Shown here: positions 6,989-17,249 of the stretch, piece by piece
How the letters are laid out: each line of letters starts with the position of its first letter
Numbering within the stretch: the first letter of the stretch is position 1
Assembly: GCA_024279255.1 (NCBI GenBank)
Contig: JAJRRT010000107.1
Location: 124,001-188,000 of the forward strand
From: Deltaproteobacteria bacterium
Lineage (GTDB): Bacteria > Desulfobacterota > Desulfuromonadia > Desulfuromonadales > Geopsychrobacteraceae
Reading direction: 5' to 3'
DNA: 64,000 nucleotides
Translations under genes and position numbers: made by a program
Notes under the pieces: generated by a model
Seen by the model: the letters and a program-made list of their open reading frames with translations, nothing else
The model's database searches: none
Told to the model about the DNA's origin: nothing

Positions 6989-9900
6989 TCAGGCATCAAG
7001 CTCAGGGAAATGAAAATGAAAAGGGTCAGCTGTAACCTCGCAATGTGATTTGATAAAGAATTTTTTGCGTAATTCAGGTTCAGGAATCGGCCGGCTAAAA
7101 AGAAAACCCTGTCCAAGTTGACAGCCACGGCTGGCGAGAATTTCCATCTGCTGCGGTGACTCGATCCCCTCAGCAATGACCTCCAGGTTCATACTGCGTC
7201 CAAGTGCGATAACGGCATCGACGATCATCACCGGCTCTTTATCAGCAACCAATCTAAAAATAAAGGATCGATCGATCTTCAACTGGTCAACCGGGAAACG
7301 ATTCAAGTAACTTAACGACGAATAGCCTGTTCCAAAATCATCGATCGACAGTCGGACGCCACGCATTCTCAAGTCAGTCAGTTCCATAATCGTCGATTGC
7401 ACATCGCGCATGATAATACTTTCGGTAATCTCCAGTTCCAGATCCTCCGGATTTATTCCGGTCTCAGCCAGGATGAGATCAAGTACTTCGATAAAATCGC
7501 GTTGTTTGAGCTGACGGCCAGAGATATTAACCGCCATACGCAACCTCGGAAATCCTTCTTTGAGCCATTGCACCTGTTGTCGACAGGCTTCGCGCAGAAC
7601 CCATACCCCGATCGGCACAATCAACCCGGTCTCTTCGGCCAATGGGATGAAGTCTCCCGGCGGAACCAGGCCCTGGGTTGGGTGATTCCAGCGCAACAGA
7701 GCTTCAACCCCAATCAGTTCACCGGTTTCCAGTTCGACCTGCGGCTGGTAGTAGAGGCACAATTGTCCCTCTTCCAAGGCCTGGCGAAGATCACGTTCCA
7801 GGAGCAACATTTCGTGCGCCCGAGCATTCATCTGGCGAGTATAAAACTGATAGTTGTCCTTCCCTTCACTCTTGGCGTGATACATGGCAACGTCAGCGCA
7901 CTTGATCAACTCTTCAGCGGATCCGGCGTCATCTGGAAACATACTGATACCGATACTGCCGGTTGCAACCAGCTGATGTATGCCGATTTCGGCAATACGT
8001 CCCAGCTCTTTACGAATCCTCTGTGCCATAGTCGTCACGGTCTGAAAACTGTCGACCTGCTCAAGAAGCACCAGAAATTCATCTCCTCCAAGCCGGGCAA
8101 CGGTATCAGATTCACGCACCACCGCAGCCAAACGATGGCCGACTTCAACCAGCAACTGATCCCCCGTTTCATGCCCGAGGGTATCATTAATATTTTTGAA
8201 ACGATCGAGATCAATGAACATCAGCGCCATCTTGCACCTGTTACGCTGGGCTTGAGCCAACGCATGCCGTAACCGGTCCTCAAACAACAGACGATTCGGC
8301 AAACCGGTCAGAGGGTCATGATGTGCCATATGCTGCAGGCGCTTTTCATTTTCACTGACCAACTGTTCGACCTTGTAGCGATCTGTGATATCCCGTGAAG
8401 CCTCAATGATTCCACGCAAGCTGCCATCTGCGTTCCACAGAGGCGATGCCGTCAATTCGAAGATGCGTGTCTCATCCCCCTGTTGATAGCTGTGAATCAT
8501 GGTCACCGTTTTCCCGCTCTCTTTAACTTCATCAAGGGGGCAAGGCTGATCTTCTGTGAGGCAGGGTCTGCTCAACTGTGGGAGCAGCTCATAACAACAG
8601 AAATTGTCACGCTCCTGCTCTGATTTTGGTAGAGAATTGGCTGCAATCTGATTCATCATCAAAAGTTGATAATCGGTTGAAATCACCAGGATCGGATCGG
8701 CGACTCCATCAATAATCGTTTGTAAAAATTCATTTTTTTCTGTCAACTCAGATTGAAATTGACGTCGTTCCGAGATGTCATGAATCACAGAACAAAGGAG
8801 CTTTCGTCCTCCAACCACCAACGGTCCACAAAAAACCTCAACATCACAGTGTCTGCCATCTGCCAGGCGATGTACAAATTCAAACTTATGCTCCTCTCCG
8901 TCATCAACAAGGGAGAGGTTTGTATTGATTTCCTGTTGATTTGCGGTGTTAATGCTGTTGATCGGCATTCCCGCCAAATCCTCACGTGAATATCCGTAAA
9001 AACGGCAAGCCGCTGAATTCGCATCAACAATCTTCTGAGTCGATGAGTCGATCAACATCATTATCGAATGGTTCTCTTCGAACAGCACCCGATACTGCTG
9101 ATGGCGCTCTTCTAACTCCCCTTCGACTCTGCGACGCTCTCGCAACTCTTTCTTGAGCTGCCTGTTCTTCTCTTGAATCTTCCATGTCTGCACTCTGATC
9201 CGACGCCGAGTCAGCAGAATGACGATCCACATTGTCAATAACAGCGTCACAAGCGAGCATAGAAGCGGGACAAACCAGGTCGGCAGAATCTGCACTTTCC
9301 CCTCAGAAGAGAGCCATTTGCCAATGATACGATGGTACATTGAACCTTCTTTTTGCTTCCATTCTCCGAAAATGCTATCAAGCCTTGAACGCAACGGGAT
9401 AGCATGTCCTCTGGCGAAGGCCACTCTGAGATCAACAGGATTAATCAGGATCGAACTGGCTTCCAATGCAAACTCATTAGGATGCCAGGCACCAAATATT
9501 CGATTGATCAGTGCAGCATCCGCACGATTATCTGCAACGGCCCGTAGAGCATCATCATAATCTTCAACGAATATGTAATTGATCTTCAGATCGAAGCTTG
9601 CCGCCAGCTGACGCAGGCCACCCGTTCCTTCCAAAAAAACGTCCCGGCCAATCACCGCGACCCTTTTGCCGTCGAGATCGAGAATTGAAGAAACATCAGC
9701 CTGCTGCGGCACATAAACCTGTCCCCAGTTAGAGAGAACTGTGGTTTCAAGAAAATCATAGATCTTGCCGCGCTCAGGGGTATAGGCAATCGGTGCAAGC
9801 AGATCGATCTGTCCCTGTTCGAGCTGCTTGAGACATTCAGCCCATTGGCAGGAGACATACTGTAATTCATAATTTTGACTGGCTAGATTCAACAGTTCAG

Positions 9901-10054
9901 GAAAGAGCCCGTCAGGAGTCCCAGCTTCATCGGTAAATGCCAACGGAGGTGTTGCGTGAATGCCAACTCGATACACCGGTGTTTCAGCCCACAACGGCGC
10001 CGCAAGCAGTAGCAAAACCATGATCAAAAGAAACAGGTAAAGCAGTCGCACCAT
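6989..10054 (-). CDS. SBP_bac_3-PAS-PAS-GGDEF-EAL signalling protein
   Basis: 1021 aa. ATG at 10054 is preferred over the GTG at 10057, which lies in the GGGAGTG ribosome binding site. Order: signal peptide (1-24); periplasmic amino-acid-type solute-binding domain (~28-245); one TM helix (~262-283); coiled-coil linker; PAS (~320-430); PAS (~440-555); GGDEF (~575-735) with intact GGDEF and an upstream RESD product-inhibition site; EAL (~750-1005) with intact EALLRW, NISGRQL, EITES and DDFGTGYSS motifs. Both cyclic-di-GMP synthase and phosphodiesterase motifs look intact, so a periplasmic ligand probably switches between them. Only gene in its transcript; convergent with the methyltransferase. 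Confidence 0.9.
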   Translation of the reverse strand: MVRLLYLFLLIMVLLLLAAPLWAETPVYRVGIHATPPLAFTDEAGTPDGLFPELLNLASQNYELQYVSCQWAECLKQLEQGQIDLLAPIAYTPERGKIYDFLETTVLSNWGQVYVPQQADVSSILDLDGKRVAVIGRDVFLEGTGGLRQLAASFDLKINYIFVEDYDDALRAVADNRADAALINRIFGAWHPNEFALEASSILINPVDLRVAFARGHAIPLRSRLDSIFGEWKQKEGSMYHRIIGKWLSSEGKVQILPTWFVPLLCSLVTLLLTMWIVILLTRRRIRVQTWKIQEKNRQLKKELRERRRVEGELEERHQQYRVLFEENHSIMMLIDSSTQKIVDANSAACRFYGYSREDLAGMPINSINTANQQEINTNLSLVDDGEEHKFEFVHRLADGRHCDVEVFCGPLVVGGRKLLCSVIHDISERRQFQSELTEKNEFLQTIIDGVADPILVISTDYQLLMMNQIAANSLPKSEQERDNFCCYELLPQLSRPCLTEDQPCPLDEVKESGKTVTMIHSYQQGDETRIFELTASPLWNADGSLRGIIEASRDITDRYKVEQLVSENEKRLQHMAHHDPLTGLPNRLLFEDRLRHALAQAQRNRCKMALMFIDLDRFKNINDTLGHETGDQLLVEVGHRLAAVVRESDTVARLGGDEFLVLLEQVDSFQTVTTMAQRIRKELGRIAEIGIHQLVATGSIGISMFPDDAGSAEELIKCADVAMYHAKSEGKDNYQFYTRQMNARAHEMLLLERDLRQALEEGQLCLYYQPQVELETGELIGVEALLRWNHPTQGLVPPGDFIPLAEETGLIVPIGVWVLREACRQQVQWLKEGFPRLRMAVNISGRQLKQRDFIEVLDLILAETGINPEDLELEITESIIMRDVQSTIMELTDLRMRGVRLSIDDFGTGYSSLSYLNRFPVDQLKIDRSFIFRLVADKEPVMIVDAVIALGRSMNLEVIAEGIESPQQMEILASRGCQLGQGFLFSRPIPEPELRKKFFIKSHCEVTADPFHFHFPELDA

Positions 10055-10253
10055 CACTCCCTCAAACGGAAAACCTTAAGTTTGGCTTTTTTAATAAGTT
10101 AGAATCTAACAAAGATTACTCTAGCAGGACAAGAATGCAAGCTTTGGACGGTAAAAACGACGTAAAGAAGGGAGCTCAAACAAAGAACTGTCGAACTTGA
10201 ATTAAATGGGTCGGCACCGAGGGATGCGACTTTCAGGCGTCTACTCTCAAGGG

Positions 10254-11096
10254 TTAAAAATCCTTACGGACAAGACCCTTGCGCAATCGTTGCAGTTTTT
10301 CTTTGATCCGCTTGGCATTTTCGACACCCATTCTGAGCAAAATCTTTTGCCCAGCAGAGCGCGACTCTAATGATGTGTCTGCATATTTAAATCGACTGAC
10401 GTGGTGAATGACTCTGATTGGCGCATGCGATTCCGGCGTCTCCAGTAGCTCATCTATCACTTGAATTAGCCGGTCATTGAAGTGGCCATTAGGGTCGCCA
10501 ATCTCGCGGTAAGCCTGTTGAAAAAGAGGGTAGAGCCCGCGATAGAGTTGCAATAACGTGACATCCGGAACAGCTTCAACAAGTCTGACATAAGGAGTGT
10601 AACGAACAAAATTGCGTTTACTGATGATCAGCTGTTCTCCACTACCGATCGTAACAAAGCCTGGCTTAGGCGGGGTAATTGGCAGATGCAGACGGGGGAT
10701 ACTCTTCTCGGGAAGATGGTCGATGAAGAGAACCATCTTTTGAATAAAATAGTTCAGGTTGACCAAGACCAGCAGGTCAAGGTCAGTAATTACCTGTTGC
10801 AGACGCTCCCTCAAATAGGCATCTGACTGAGCAAGGGTCGTAGGAAATGGCAACTCAACGAGTTGCGGCTCAGTGGTGATCGGTGCGGTATCGCGAACAA
10901 CCGGATGCCGCGGTGGCATAGCAATCCGCTCAGAACGACGAGCATGGCCCGGCTCAATCTTCTTACCTTCAACGGGCTTCTGAATACTTATCTTTTCTGT
11001 TGAGAGGAGAAAATCCTCTATCTTGTCAAAAAAGATCCAGCCCGTGGCCAAGGCCATCAAAACAACCAGCAGCAATGCAAAGTGTATCGGTTTCAT
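10254..11096 (-). CDS. DUF3014 domain membrane-anchored protein
   Basis: 280 aa. An N-terminal TM anchor (about 5-25) leads to a basic/proline linker and a globular C-terminal part with the DUF3014 look (LPFPTTLAQSDAYLRERL, RHPVV, FVRYTPYVRLVEAVP, GHFNDRLIQVIDELL). Function of DUF3014 is unknown. It probably faces the periplasm from the inner membrane. It lies 115 bp downstream of rsgA in the same direction. Confidence 0.75.
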   Translation of the reverse strand: MKPIHFALLLVVLMALATGWIFFDKIEDFLLSTEKISIQKPVEGKKIEPGHARRSERIAMPPRHPVVRDTAPITTEPQLVELPFPTTLAQSDAYLRERLQQVITDLDLLVLVNLNYFIQKMVLFIDHLPEKSIPRLHLPITPPKPGFVTIGSGEQLIISKRNFVRYTPYVRLVEAVPDVTLLQLYRGLYPLFQQAYREIGDPNGHFNDRLIQVIDELLETPESHAPIRVIHHVSRFKYADTSLESRSAGQKILLRMGVENAKRIKEKLQRLRKGLVRKDF

Positions 11097-11211
11097 AGGC
11101 TATCCCGACTGAGTCGTTGGCTCCCCTCACCGCACATCTTAATAAACCTAAGCCAGCAATGCAAATTGTCAAGCCTGCCGTAAATTTTACCTGAAAAGAA
11201 TCAGAACTAGG

Positions 11212-12219
11212 TTAGCGGCGGCGTTGGAGATGAGAGAGTTCTTCCTTAAGACGCAAATAGTTCCCAAGGCGGTGTTCATCAAACGTCCCGGAGTCGATGC
11301 CCACTCGAACCGCACAGCCGGGTTCACTACGATGGCCACAATCAGAAAAACGACACTGCAAAGCAAGCTCTTCGATATCGGCAAAGGACTCGGCGAGGTC
11401 CTCCTCCTCCCCCCAAAGGTGCAGTTCACGCATCCCCGGGTTATCCATCAGAACCCCTCCGCCACTCAAAAGAAAAAGTTCACGATGAGTCGTGGTATGC
11501 CGACCCTTGCCAACGGCGGTACTGACGGGAGCAACTTTTTGACGTTCTTCATTGAGCAGGGCATTGATAATTGTCGATTTTCCGACCCCGGAGGAGCCGA
11601 GAAAAGCCAAAGTCTCCCCAGCACGGGAATAGACCTTAAGCTGATCGACCTGATCTCTATTTTTGGCACTTATCCGCTCTACGGGAGAACTCCCTGCAAT
11701 ATCGATGACCTGTTGCAGCTGGACCTCCGATTCGCTGCTGAGGTCAGCCTTGTTCAAGACCACCACTGCCTCGGCGCCACCGGCTGTCACCAAGGTCAGG
11801 TAGCGTTCAATTCGACGCAGGTTAAAATCCTGATCGAGCCCACAGACAATAAATACCCGCTCGACATTTGCAGCGATAACCTGTTGCTCGATCCGTTCGC
11901 GCCCCTTCCCTTTGCGGCGGCCCGGAAGGTTCCGTGCGAAAGAGGAAAAGCGCTCGAGAATAGCGTGGATCACCCCCCGCTCCTGCTCAAACTGAGGCTC
12001 AACTGCCACCCAATCGCCGACCACAGGCAAATCATGACGCCCGTCAGCCCGATGGCGCATTTTTCCGGCAAAACGGACTGTTAGTTCACCTTCTTTGCAA
12101 ATCACCCGAAAGAAATTTTTCTCACCGCGAATAACCCGTGCGGGAACTAACCCCCGCTGAGCAAAAGGGAGAAACTTTTTTACAAACTTGTCATTCCAGC
12201 CATAATCTTCAAGATTCAT
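11212..12219 (-). CDS. rsgA: ribosome small-subunit-dependent GTPase A
   Basis: 335 aa. RsgA assists late maturation of the 30S subunit. The circularly permuted G motifs occur in the expected order: NKADL (G4) about residue 157, then the SAKN G5-like segment, GSSGVGKST (G1) about 210, and DNPGMREL (G3) about 258. An OB-fold precedes the GTPase and a C-terminal Cys/His zinc site (CRFSDCGH, PGCAV) follows. Usual length. Only a weak RBS is seen. It starts 40 bp downstream of the stop of the fusion protein gene. Confidence 0.95.
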   Translation of the reverse strand: MNLEDYGWNDKFVKKFLPFAQRGLVPARVIRGEKNFFRVICKEGELTVRFAGKMRHRADGRHDLPVVGDWVAVEPQFEQERGVIHAILERFSSFARNLPGRRKGKGRERIEQQVIAANVERVFIVCGLDQDFNLRRIERYLTLVTAGGAEAVVVLNKADLSSESEVQLQQVIDIAGSSPVERISAKNRDQVDQLKVYSRAGETLAFLGSSGVGKSTIINALLNEERQKVAPVSTAVGKGRHTTTHRELFLLSGGGVLMDNPGMRELHLWGEEEDLAESFADIEELALQCRFSDCGHRSEPGCAVRVGIDSGTFDEHRLGNYLRLKEELSHLQRRR

Positions 12220-12258
12220 GGGATCAAGGGTAGCATGAAGCTGAACGACGGTGATAGC

Positions 12259-14766
12259 TCAATGACCAAGCAAGGGCGCCAATAAAAAAAGGATCATGAT
12301 GCTTACCGCGGCAGCCTTCTGCGACAGACTTGACAGTCGACCACCCTGAAGCCCGAAAATACGCCAGGATACATAGGCTGCACCTAGCGAAACCATCACT
12401 GGAACGGCTCCTAGAATACGCAGATCAACTGGAGCGGACCCACCCTGTGGGCCGAACAGATCGAAGAACGGCTGCAACAGTTTTGCCCCATGATCAAGGC
12501 TCTGCCGGAAGAAGAGCGTAAAGAGTGCTGCCACGGCCAGCGGCAACAAGGCGATTCCAACCGACTTCAAATGAGAGGTCCAACTCTCCTGCCGCCCGGG
12601 GATTAACAGAATTAATCCAAGCAGATAGATCGGCACCAGCCACATTCCCCAAAGCAGGGTTACAGGCTGAGATTGCCAAAGGAGCACCGCCAGAACCGCT
12701 GGGGAAAAAAGAGCCATCCCCCAGTTCGCATCGGGCCGTTCACTCACCGCAAGCCAGGGATAGCGCAGATTCAAACAGATCGCATCATGTGGACAATGGC
12801 GGAAACATGATCCACAGAGGATACAATCATCGGTAGAACCCGCAGCGGTCGGATGAAGGCCCATCGGACATTCCTTGACCCGAATACAATCATCAACTCG
12901 ACACTGGCTGTGGCAAATCTTGTTGTTACTGCGTAATTCCAGTAATGAGGTCCGCGCGCATAAACCGACCATTCGCCCCAGAGGGCAGAGATGCCGACAC
13001 CAACTGCGCACCCCGAAACCCAAACTGAACAACAGAGTCAGCACGAGAAGCACAGCCAGCAGCAGACCGGTCGCGAAAGGACGATGAAAAAGATCGAAAA
13101 AACGCTCTATCAGCAGGATGGCCAATAATGCCCCCAGCCCCAGCCATGATCCTTGCTGACGCACCCAACGCGGCTCCTCCCATTTTTTGATCGGCAACTT
13201 TTCTAGAAGTTGCGCAATGCCTGAGAGTGGGCAGTAGCTACACCAACTTCGGGCTCCGAGCAAAACAGAGGCTAACAATGCTGGCCACCAGAGAGCCCAG
13301 ACCAGAGTGTTGGCTGACGTTGCCAATTCAGCTCTGGCAAAACACCCGGCGATAATCAACAGAAAAAACGGAATTGTCACCCAGCGCAACAGTGCAGGGA
13401 ATGAATGAACTTTAAAAAGACGTCTAAACAGCGGGAGTTTGAGCAGATTGCAGCGCCCCTCACTTGTGCTGGTTGAGATATTTAAAAAGATATTCTCAAC
13501 CAGCAGCCGCGGTCCTGCTGCAACTGCGACAGCGCGATCAATAACCTGCTGCAGCTCCTGACCGTTTAATGGCCAATCGTAGGCGACCAGCAGGTTGATC
13601 GCTTCCTGACTAAAGCCACGCAACTTTTTATGATGTTTCTGGTTCAGATGTAACATCAGGTGCTTGGCAATAACCGGGATATCCTTGGTCCGCTGCCGCA
13701 ACGGCAGCAACTCAACCATCTCCTGCTTTAGCCCGACAAATAACTCGCGGTTAAAGTCCCCTGTTTGCGCCAACTGATAAATATCTTCATCACTGGTCGC
13801 TATAATCCTTACACGGCTATGTCGCTGTTCGCTCTCTCCACAACGGGAAAAGTGAAAATGGTGCAGATATTCCGCCAGTCGCCGTTGAACCCCGCCTGCC
13901 AGAAACTCTATATTCTCGAGAATCAACTCCCCTCCGGCCGCCAATTCCAGAAATCCCCGTTTGGTGCCACTGGTGTAGACCGTACTATCAGGCTTGTGGC
14001 CGAAAAGTGCTGACTCTTGAGCAATGGCCATCAGCAAGTCATCCTGAGTATGGCTACGTTGACCATCCTGCTGACGCAGCACCGGCGGCGGATCAGCGCA
14101 ATCGAGGTAGAGAATCGGACGTCCATGATCGCCGCAGTGAAAATGAATCAGGCGTGCCGCCAACTCCTTCCAGGTTCCACGTTCACCGAGAATCAACACA
14201 TTATGCTGGCTGCCTGAAAGCTGCTTCAGCCGCTGGTTGAGCTCTTTGGCCCAGCTCGAAATCCCCGGGAAACTATCGAATTCGGGGAGGATCTGCCAAC
14301 CGATCAAGTTGTTAAGCAGTTCACGATTTTCACGTTCTTCACGTTGATGACGCAGATTCCAGTTTCCGAGCTGGTGGGCAAGAATGCGACAAAGGTTGTC
14401 GTAAATTTGTGGATGCAAACGGAGCAATCGGCTGAAATTATTGCGACTGATCTCTGCGACCCGCACTGCGGTTCTGGCAACCACCGCAGCGGTGCGATGC
14501 TCACCGGTCAAGAGTGCGCGTTCACCAAAAAGGGCCCCATCTTCAAATTTGGCAATCTTGTGCAGGTCACCCTCGACACAAGTTTGAATAACTTCGACTC
14601 GGCCCTCAAAAAGAAGGAAAACCGACTCAGCATTATCACCTTGGTGGATAATCGTTTCGCCGACAGAAAATCGGCACTCATGCATAAGTGTCAGTGCAAG
14701 GCGAAGAACTTCTTCGTCAATGACCTGTAGCAACTCTGCCCGTTTCAAATCATCAAACATCCCCAT
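12259..14766 (-). CDS. cNMP-binding / degenerate AAA (NtrC-like) / membrane polyferredoxin fusion
   Basis: 835 aa with RBS AGGAGGAAAT. Domains: cyclic-nucleotide-binding (Crp-like) sensor (~10-130, FGERALLTGEHRTAAVVART); NtrC-type AAA segment (~170-425); five or more TM helices (~450-560 and 735-830); NapH/CcoG-like 4Fe-4S section with CSYCPLSG and CRHLCPLGR loops and a C-terminal ferredoxin motif CILCGSCFRHCPHDAIC. The AAA segment is disabled: the P-loop reads GERGTWKE instead of GxxGxGKE, the GAFTGA loop is replaced by STVYTSG, and Walker B reads LILENIE. It also has no Fis HTH. It is therefore unlikely to activate sigma-54; a redox or nucleotide-sensing electron-transfer role is my inference. 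Confidence 0.85.
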   Translation of the reverse strand: MGMFDDLKRAELLQVIDEEVLRLALTLMHECRFSVGETIIHQGDNAESVFLLFEGRVEVIQTCVEGDLHKIAKFEDGALFGERALLTGEHRTAAVVARTAVRVAEISRNNFSRLLRLHPQIYDNLCRILAHQLGNWNLRHQREERENRELLNNLIGWQILPEFDSFPGISSWAKELNQRLKQLSGSQHNVLILGERGTWKELAARLIHFHCGDHGRPILYLDCADPPPVLRQQDGQRSHTQDDLLMAIAQESALFGHKPDSTVYTSGTKRGFLELAAGGELILENIEFLAGGVQRRLAEYLHHFHFSRCGESEQRHSRVRIIATSDEDIYQLAQTGDFNRELFVGLKQEMVELLPLRQRTKDIPVIAKHLMLHLNQKHHKKLRGFSQEAINLLVAYDWPLNGQELQQVIDRAVAVAAGPRLLVENIFLNISTSTSEGRCNLLKLPLFRRLFKVHSFPALLRWVTIPFFLLIIAGCFARAELATSANTLVWALWWPALLASVLLGARSWCSYCPLSGIAQLLEKLPIKKWEEPRWVRQQGSWLGLGALLAILLIERFFDLFHRPFATGLLLAVLLVLTLLFSLGFGVRSWCRHLCPLGRMVGLCARTSLLELRSNNKICHSQCRVDDCIRVKECPMGLHPTAAGSTDDCILCGSCFRHCPHDAICLNLRYPWLAVSERPDANWGMALFSPAVLAVLLWQSQPVTLLWGMWLVPIYLLGLILLIPGRQESWTSHLKSVGIALLPLAVAALFTLFFRQSLDHGAKLLQPFFDLFGPQGGSAPVDLRILGAVPVMVSLGAAYVSWRIFGLQGGRLSSLSQKAAAVSIMILFLLAPLLGH

Positions 14767-14887
14767 ATTTCCTCCTGCGACAGACGCAGAAGAGCAATAA
14801 GGATGCCGTGGTCAAAAAGTCGTACCGGCGCAAAATTAACGAGAGACTACAGTGAGTTAGATATGGCTGGAAATTGTCACAAAGACA

Positions 14888-14931
14888 CAATGTGCCATCC
14901 TGCCCAAAGATTTGGACAAGATGGCACATTG
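14888..14931 (-). terminator. hairpin downstream of tatC
   Basis: Perfect 12-bp inverted repeat CAATGTGCCATC / GATGGCACATTG (14888-14899 and 14920-14931), with further pairing in the loop (CCAAA/TTTGG). It lies 19 bp past the tatC stop. Without a strong T-run it may be a stabilising 3' end rather than a classic terminator. Confidence 0.55.
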
Positions 14932-14949
14932 AGAAGCAGAGAAAAGGAC

Positions 14950-15708
14950 TCAGTCGCTTTCGTCGTCAAGCTCCGGTTCTTCTTCAACCTTTTTCTTGCC
15001 GAAGAGCCGCGCAACGATAATACCGACTTCATATAGAACGATAAAGGGGACCGCAATCGAAGCCTGAGAAAAAACATCGGGTGGCGTAAGGACAGCACCG
15101 AGCACAAAGGCCAGAAGCAAGGCAATTTTACGTTTACCGGCCAGCCATTTGTAGTCGACCACCCCCATGCGGGCGAGGAAAAAAATAATGATCGGTAGCT
15201 CAAAGACCAGACCAAAGGCAAATAGCAATCGGGTCGACAGGGTCAGATAGGAGCCCATCGACAGCATGGCGTTAATCTCCCCGCCGCCAGTACCAAATTT
15301 AATCAAAAATGTAAAAATTGTCGGAAAGACAAAAGTAAAACCGAAATAGGTGCCGACCCCGAAGCAGAGACAGCTGGCCAGCACAAAGGGGACAGCCAGA
15401 ACCTTTTCCTTTTTGTAGAGGGCGGGAGCAATAAAGCCCCAGAGCTGCCACATAATAACCGGCAATGCGACCAGAACTCCGGCCACCGCAGCAACCTTCA
15501 GGTAAGTAAAAAAAGGCTCAGTCGCTTGAATAAAAACCAACGAACTCCCTTCGGGGAGCGCTTGATGCACCGGCGCTGAGAGCAATTTGAACAGCTTTTC
15601 TGCCACCGTATAACAGCCAAGAAATGCCACCAGCCAAGAGATCGATGCGATCATTAAACGCTTGCGCAACTCTTCAAGATGCGAAGTCAGCGGCATTTCG
15701 CTAAACAT
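14950..15708 (-). CDS. tatC: twin-arginine translocase subunit TatC
   Basis: 252 aa inner-membrane protein of the Tat export system, which moves folded, cofactor-containing proteins. Hallmarks: N-terminal [10 protein letters not shown], six hydrophobic segments, [13 protein letters not shown] in the first periplasmic region, and [19 protein letters not shown] near the fifth TM. A charged acidic C-tail ([11 protein letters not shown]) follows. It overlaps tatB by 8 bp, implying translational coupling. A clear Tat client in this window is the molybdoenzyme at 29992-32193. Confidence 0.95.
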   Translation of the reverse strand: MFSEMPLTSHLEELRKRLMIASISWLVAFLGCYTVAEKLFKLLSAPVHQALPEGSSLVFIQATEPFFTYLKVAAVAGVLVALPVIMWQLWGFIAPALYKKEKVLAVPFVLASCLCFGVGTYFGFTFVFPTIFTFLIKFGTGGGEINAMLSMGSYLTLSTRLLFAFGLVFELPIIIFFLARMGVVDYKWLAGKRKIALLLAFVLGAVLTPPDVFSQASIAVPFIVLYEVGIIVARLFGKKKVEEEPELDDESD

Positions 15709-16099
15709 CTGCCTTCTCCTGCGGATCCTGATTCAGGTCAACGTCAGCAGACTTGCCTGAATCAACAATTTTCTCTTCATCGGCAGTCTCTGCCATAACG
15801 ACTGAGGCTTTATTCGCGCTACTCGCATCCGTGTCGGGATCGATCTCACCATCGACATAGGGATTAAAGGAACTCTCAGCCCCTGGTGGAGTCAGTTTCC
15901 CTTCCTTCATCAACCGATCTTTGGTCTCGGCAACCCGCGTCTCTTCCTGCAAAGTATGCTTGAATTCGTCTGTAGCACGCTTGAACTCGGCAAAACCTTT
16001 ACCAAGCGAACGGGCCAGATCGGGAAGTTTTTTCGGACCGAGGACCATCAGTGCCAAGGCACCGATCAACAGCAGTTCGGTCATACCGATTCCAAACAT
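15701..16099 (-). CDS. tatB: Sec-independent translocase subunit TatB (TatA/B family)
   Basis: 132 aa. Single N-terminal TM helix with Glu8 ([22 protein letters not shown]), then the amphipathic helix [19 protein letters not shown], and a long acidic cytoplasmic tail. Glu8 and the LGPKKLPD hinge favour TatB over TatA, but in deltaproteobacteria the two can be hard to separate. First gene of the tatB-tatC operon, divergent from nadA. Confidence 0.85.
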   Translation of the reverse strand: MFGIGMTELLLIGALALMVLGPKKLPDLARSLGKGFAEFKRATDEFKHTLQEETRVAETKDRLMKEGKLTPPGAESSFNPYVDGEIDPDTDASSANKASVVMAETADEEKIVDSGKSADVDLNQDPQEKADV

Positions 16100-16221
16100 G
16101 GGAATCCTTTCAATCTTAAGTGTAAAAACGATGTCCAGACTCTACAAAACGTACGTCTGAATCTGCGCGAGAATAGCGGGTTGCCCTGCCCCCTGTCAAG
16201 CAGATGCAGGGGGTGAAAGGA

Positions 16222-16250
16222 TTGACTTATCAGGGGGTTTGATCTAGCAT
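16222..16250 (+). promoter_or_regulatory. candidate sigma-70 promoter of nadA
   Basis: TTGACT (16222-16227) and TAGCAT (16245-16250) are separated by exactly 17 bp and lie 45 bp upstream of the nadA start. A short GC-rich dyad (CCCCCTG/CAGGGGG) precedes the -35 box and might bind a regulator. Motif match only. Confidence 0.45.
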
Positions 16251-16295
16251 TTAGTCCTTGTACCCTACACTAAAAACGATAGGAAAATTGCTCAA

Positions 16296-17210
16296 ATGAA
16301 TCAGGATCAGATCAAGGCTCGAATTCTTCAGTTGGCCGAGGAAAATAACGCCCTGCTGATGGCACATAATTACCAACGTGATGAGATTCAGGAGATTGCC
16401 CATATCACCGGCGACTCCCTAGCTCTGTCGATCGAAGCGGCTCGCACCGACAAAGAGGTCATCATCTTCTGTGGTGTGCACTTCATGGCTGAAAGCGCTG
16501 CGTTGCTTGCCCCGGAAAAAACCGTCTTGCTGCCCCGTCATGACGCCGGCTGCCCGATGGCCGATATGGTCACTGCCGAAGGCCTGCGCGAAATGAAGCA
16601 GCAGTATCCGAATGCCACGGTTGTCACCTACGTTAACTCAAGTGCAGCGGTCAAGGCAGAGAGCGATATCTGTTGTACCAGCTCAAATGCGGTCAACGTG
16701 GTCCGTTCTCTCGACACCGACGAGGTTCTGCTCGTCCCTGATCGTAACCTCGGCCACTACATCGCCAGTCAGGTCGACAAGACCTGTCACATCTGGGAGG
16801 GCTTCTGCCCGACCCACGAACGCTTGAGCGTTGCCCAGGTCGAGCTTATGCGTGACGCCCATCCTGACGCAATTTTTATGGCTCATCCCGAATGTCCGCC
16901 CGAGATCCTTAAACTGGCCGACCACATCTGCTCTACCAGCGGCATGTATGAATACGCAGCGCAGAGCAGTGCCAAGACCTTCATCGTCGGCACCGAAATG
17001 GGGATTCTCTACCGCTTGCGCACCGAAAACCCTGACAAAACATTCATTCTGCCAAGCGATGGCCTGATCTGCCCGAACATGAAGTTAACCTCGCTTGAGG
17101 ATCTGCTTGAGTGTCTTGAGACCATGAGTCCAAGAGTCACGGTCGATCCACTGACCGCAGAAAAAGCCAGGCTCACCCTTGATCGCATGCTCGCCGTTCC
17201 GCGCGACTAA
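16296..17210 (+). CDS. nadA: quinolinate synthase
   Basis: 304 aa. NadA condenses iminoaspartate with dihydroxyacetone phosphate to quinolinate in NAD biosynthesis, using a 4Fe-4S cluster. Hallmarks: [21 protein letters not shown], the ligand region [67 protein letters not shown] and [13 protein letters not shown]. Usual length. It heads a plus-strand run with mfd starting 39 bp downstream. Confidence 0.97.
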   Translation: MNQDQIKARILQLAEENNALLMAHNYQRDEIQEIAHITGDSLALSIEAARTDKEVIIFCGVHFMAESAALLAPEKTVLLPRHDAGCPMADMVTAEGLREMKQQYPNATVVTYVNSSAAVKAESDICCTSSNAVNVVRSLDTDEVLLVPDRNLGHYIASQVDKTCHIWEGFCPTHERLSVAQVELMRDAHPDAIFMAHPECPPEILKLADHICSTSGMYEYAAQSSAKTFIVGTEMGILYRLRTENPDKTFILPSDGLICPNMKLTSLEDLLECLETMSPRVTVDPLTAEKARLTLDRMLAVPRD

Positions 17211-17249
17211 AAAACTGCCGACGCATTCCGCCGCGCCAGATAGACAGCT

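Noticed and set aside
7397..8272. Plus-strand frame of 291 codons over the GGDEF/EAL gene
   Set aside because: Antisense to conserved GGDEF/EAL sequence; composition is that of a shadow frame.
11224..12084. Long plus-strand frame (286 codons) over the rsgA gene
   Set aside because: Antisense shadow of rsgA, whose motifs are all intact; no homology-like segment and no RBS on the plus strand.
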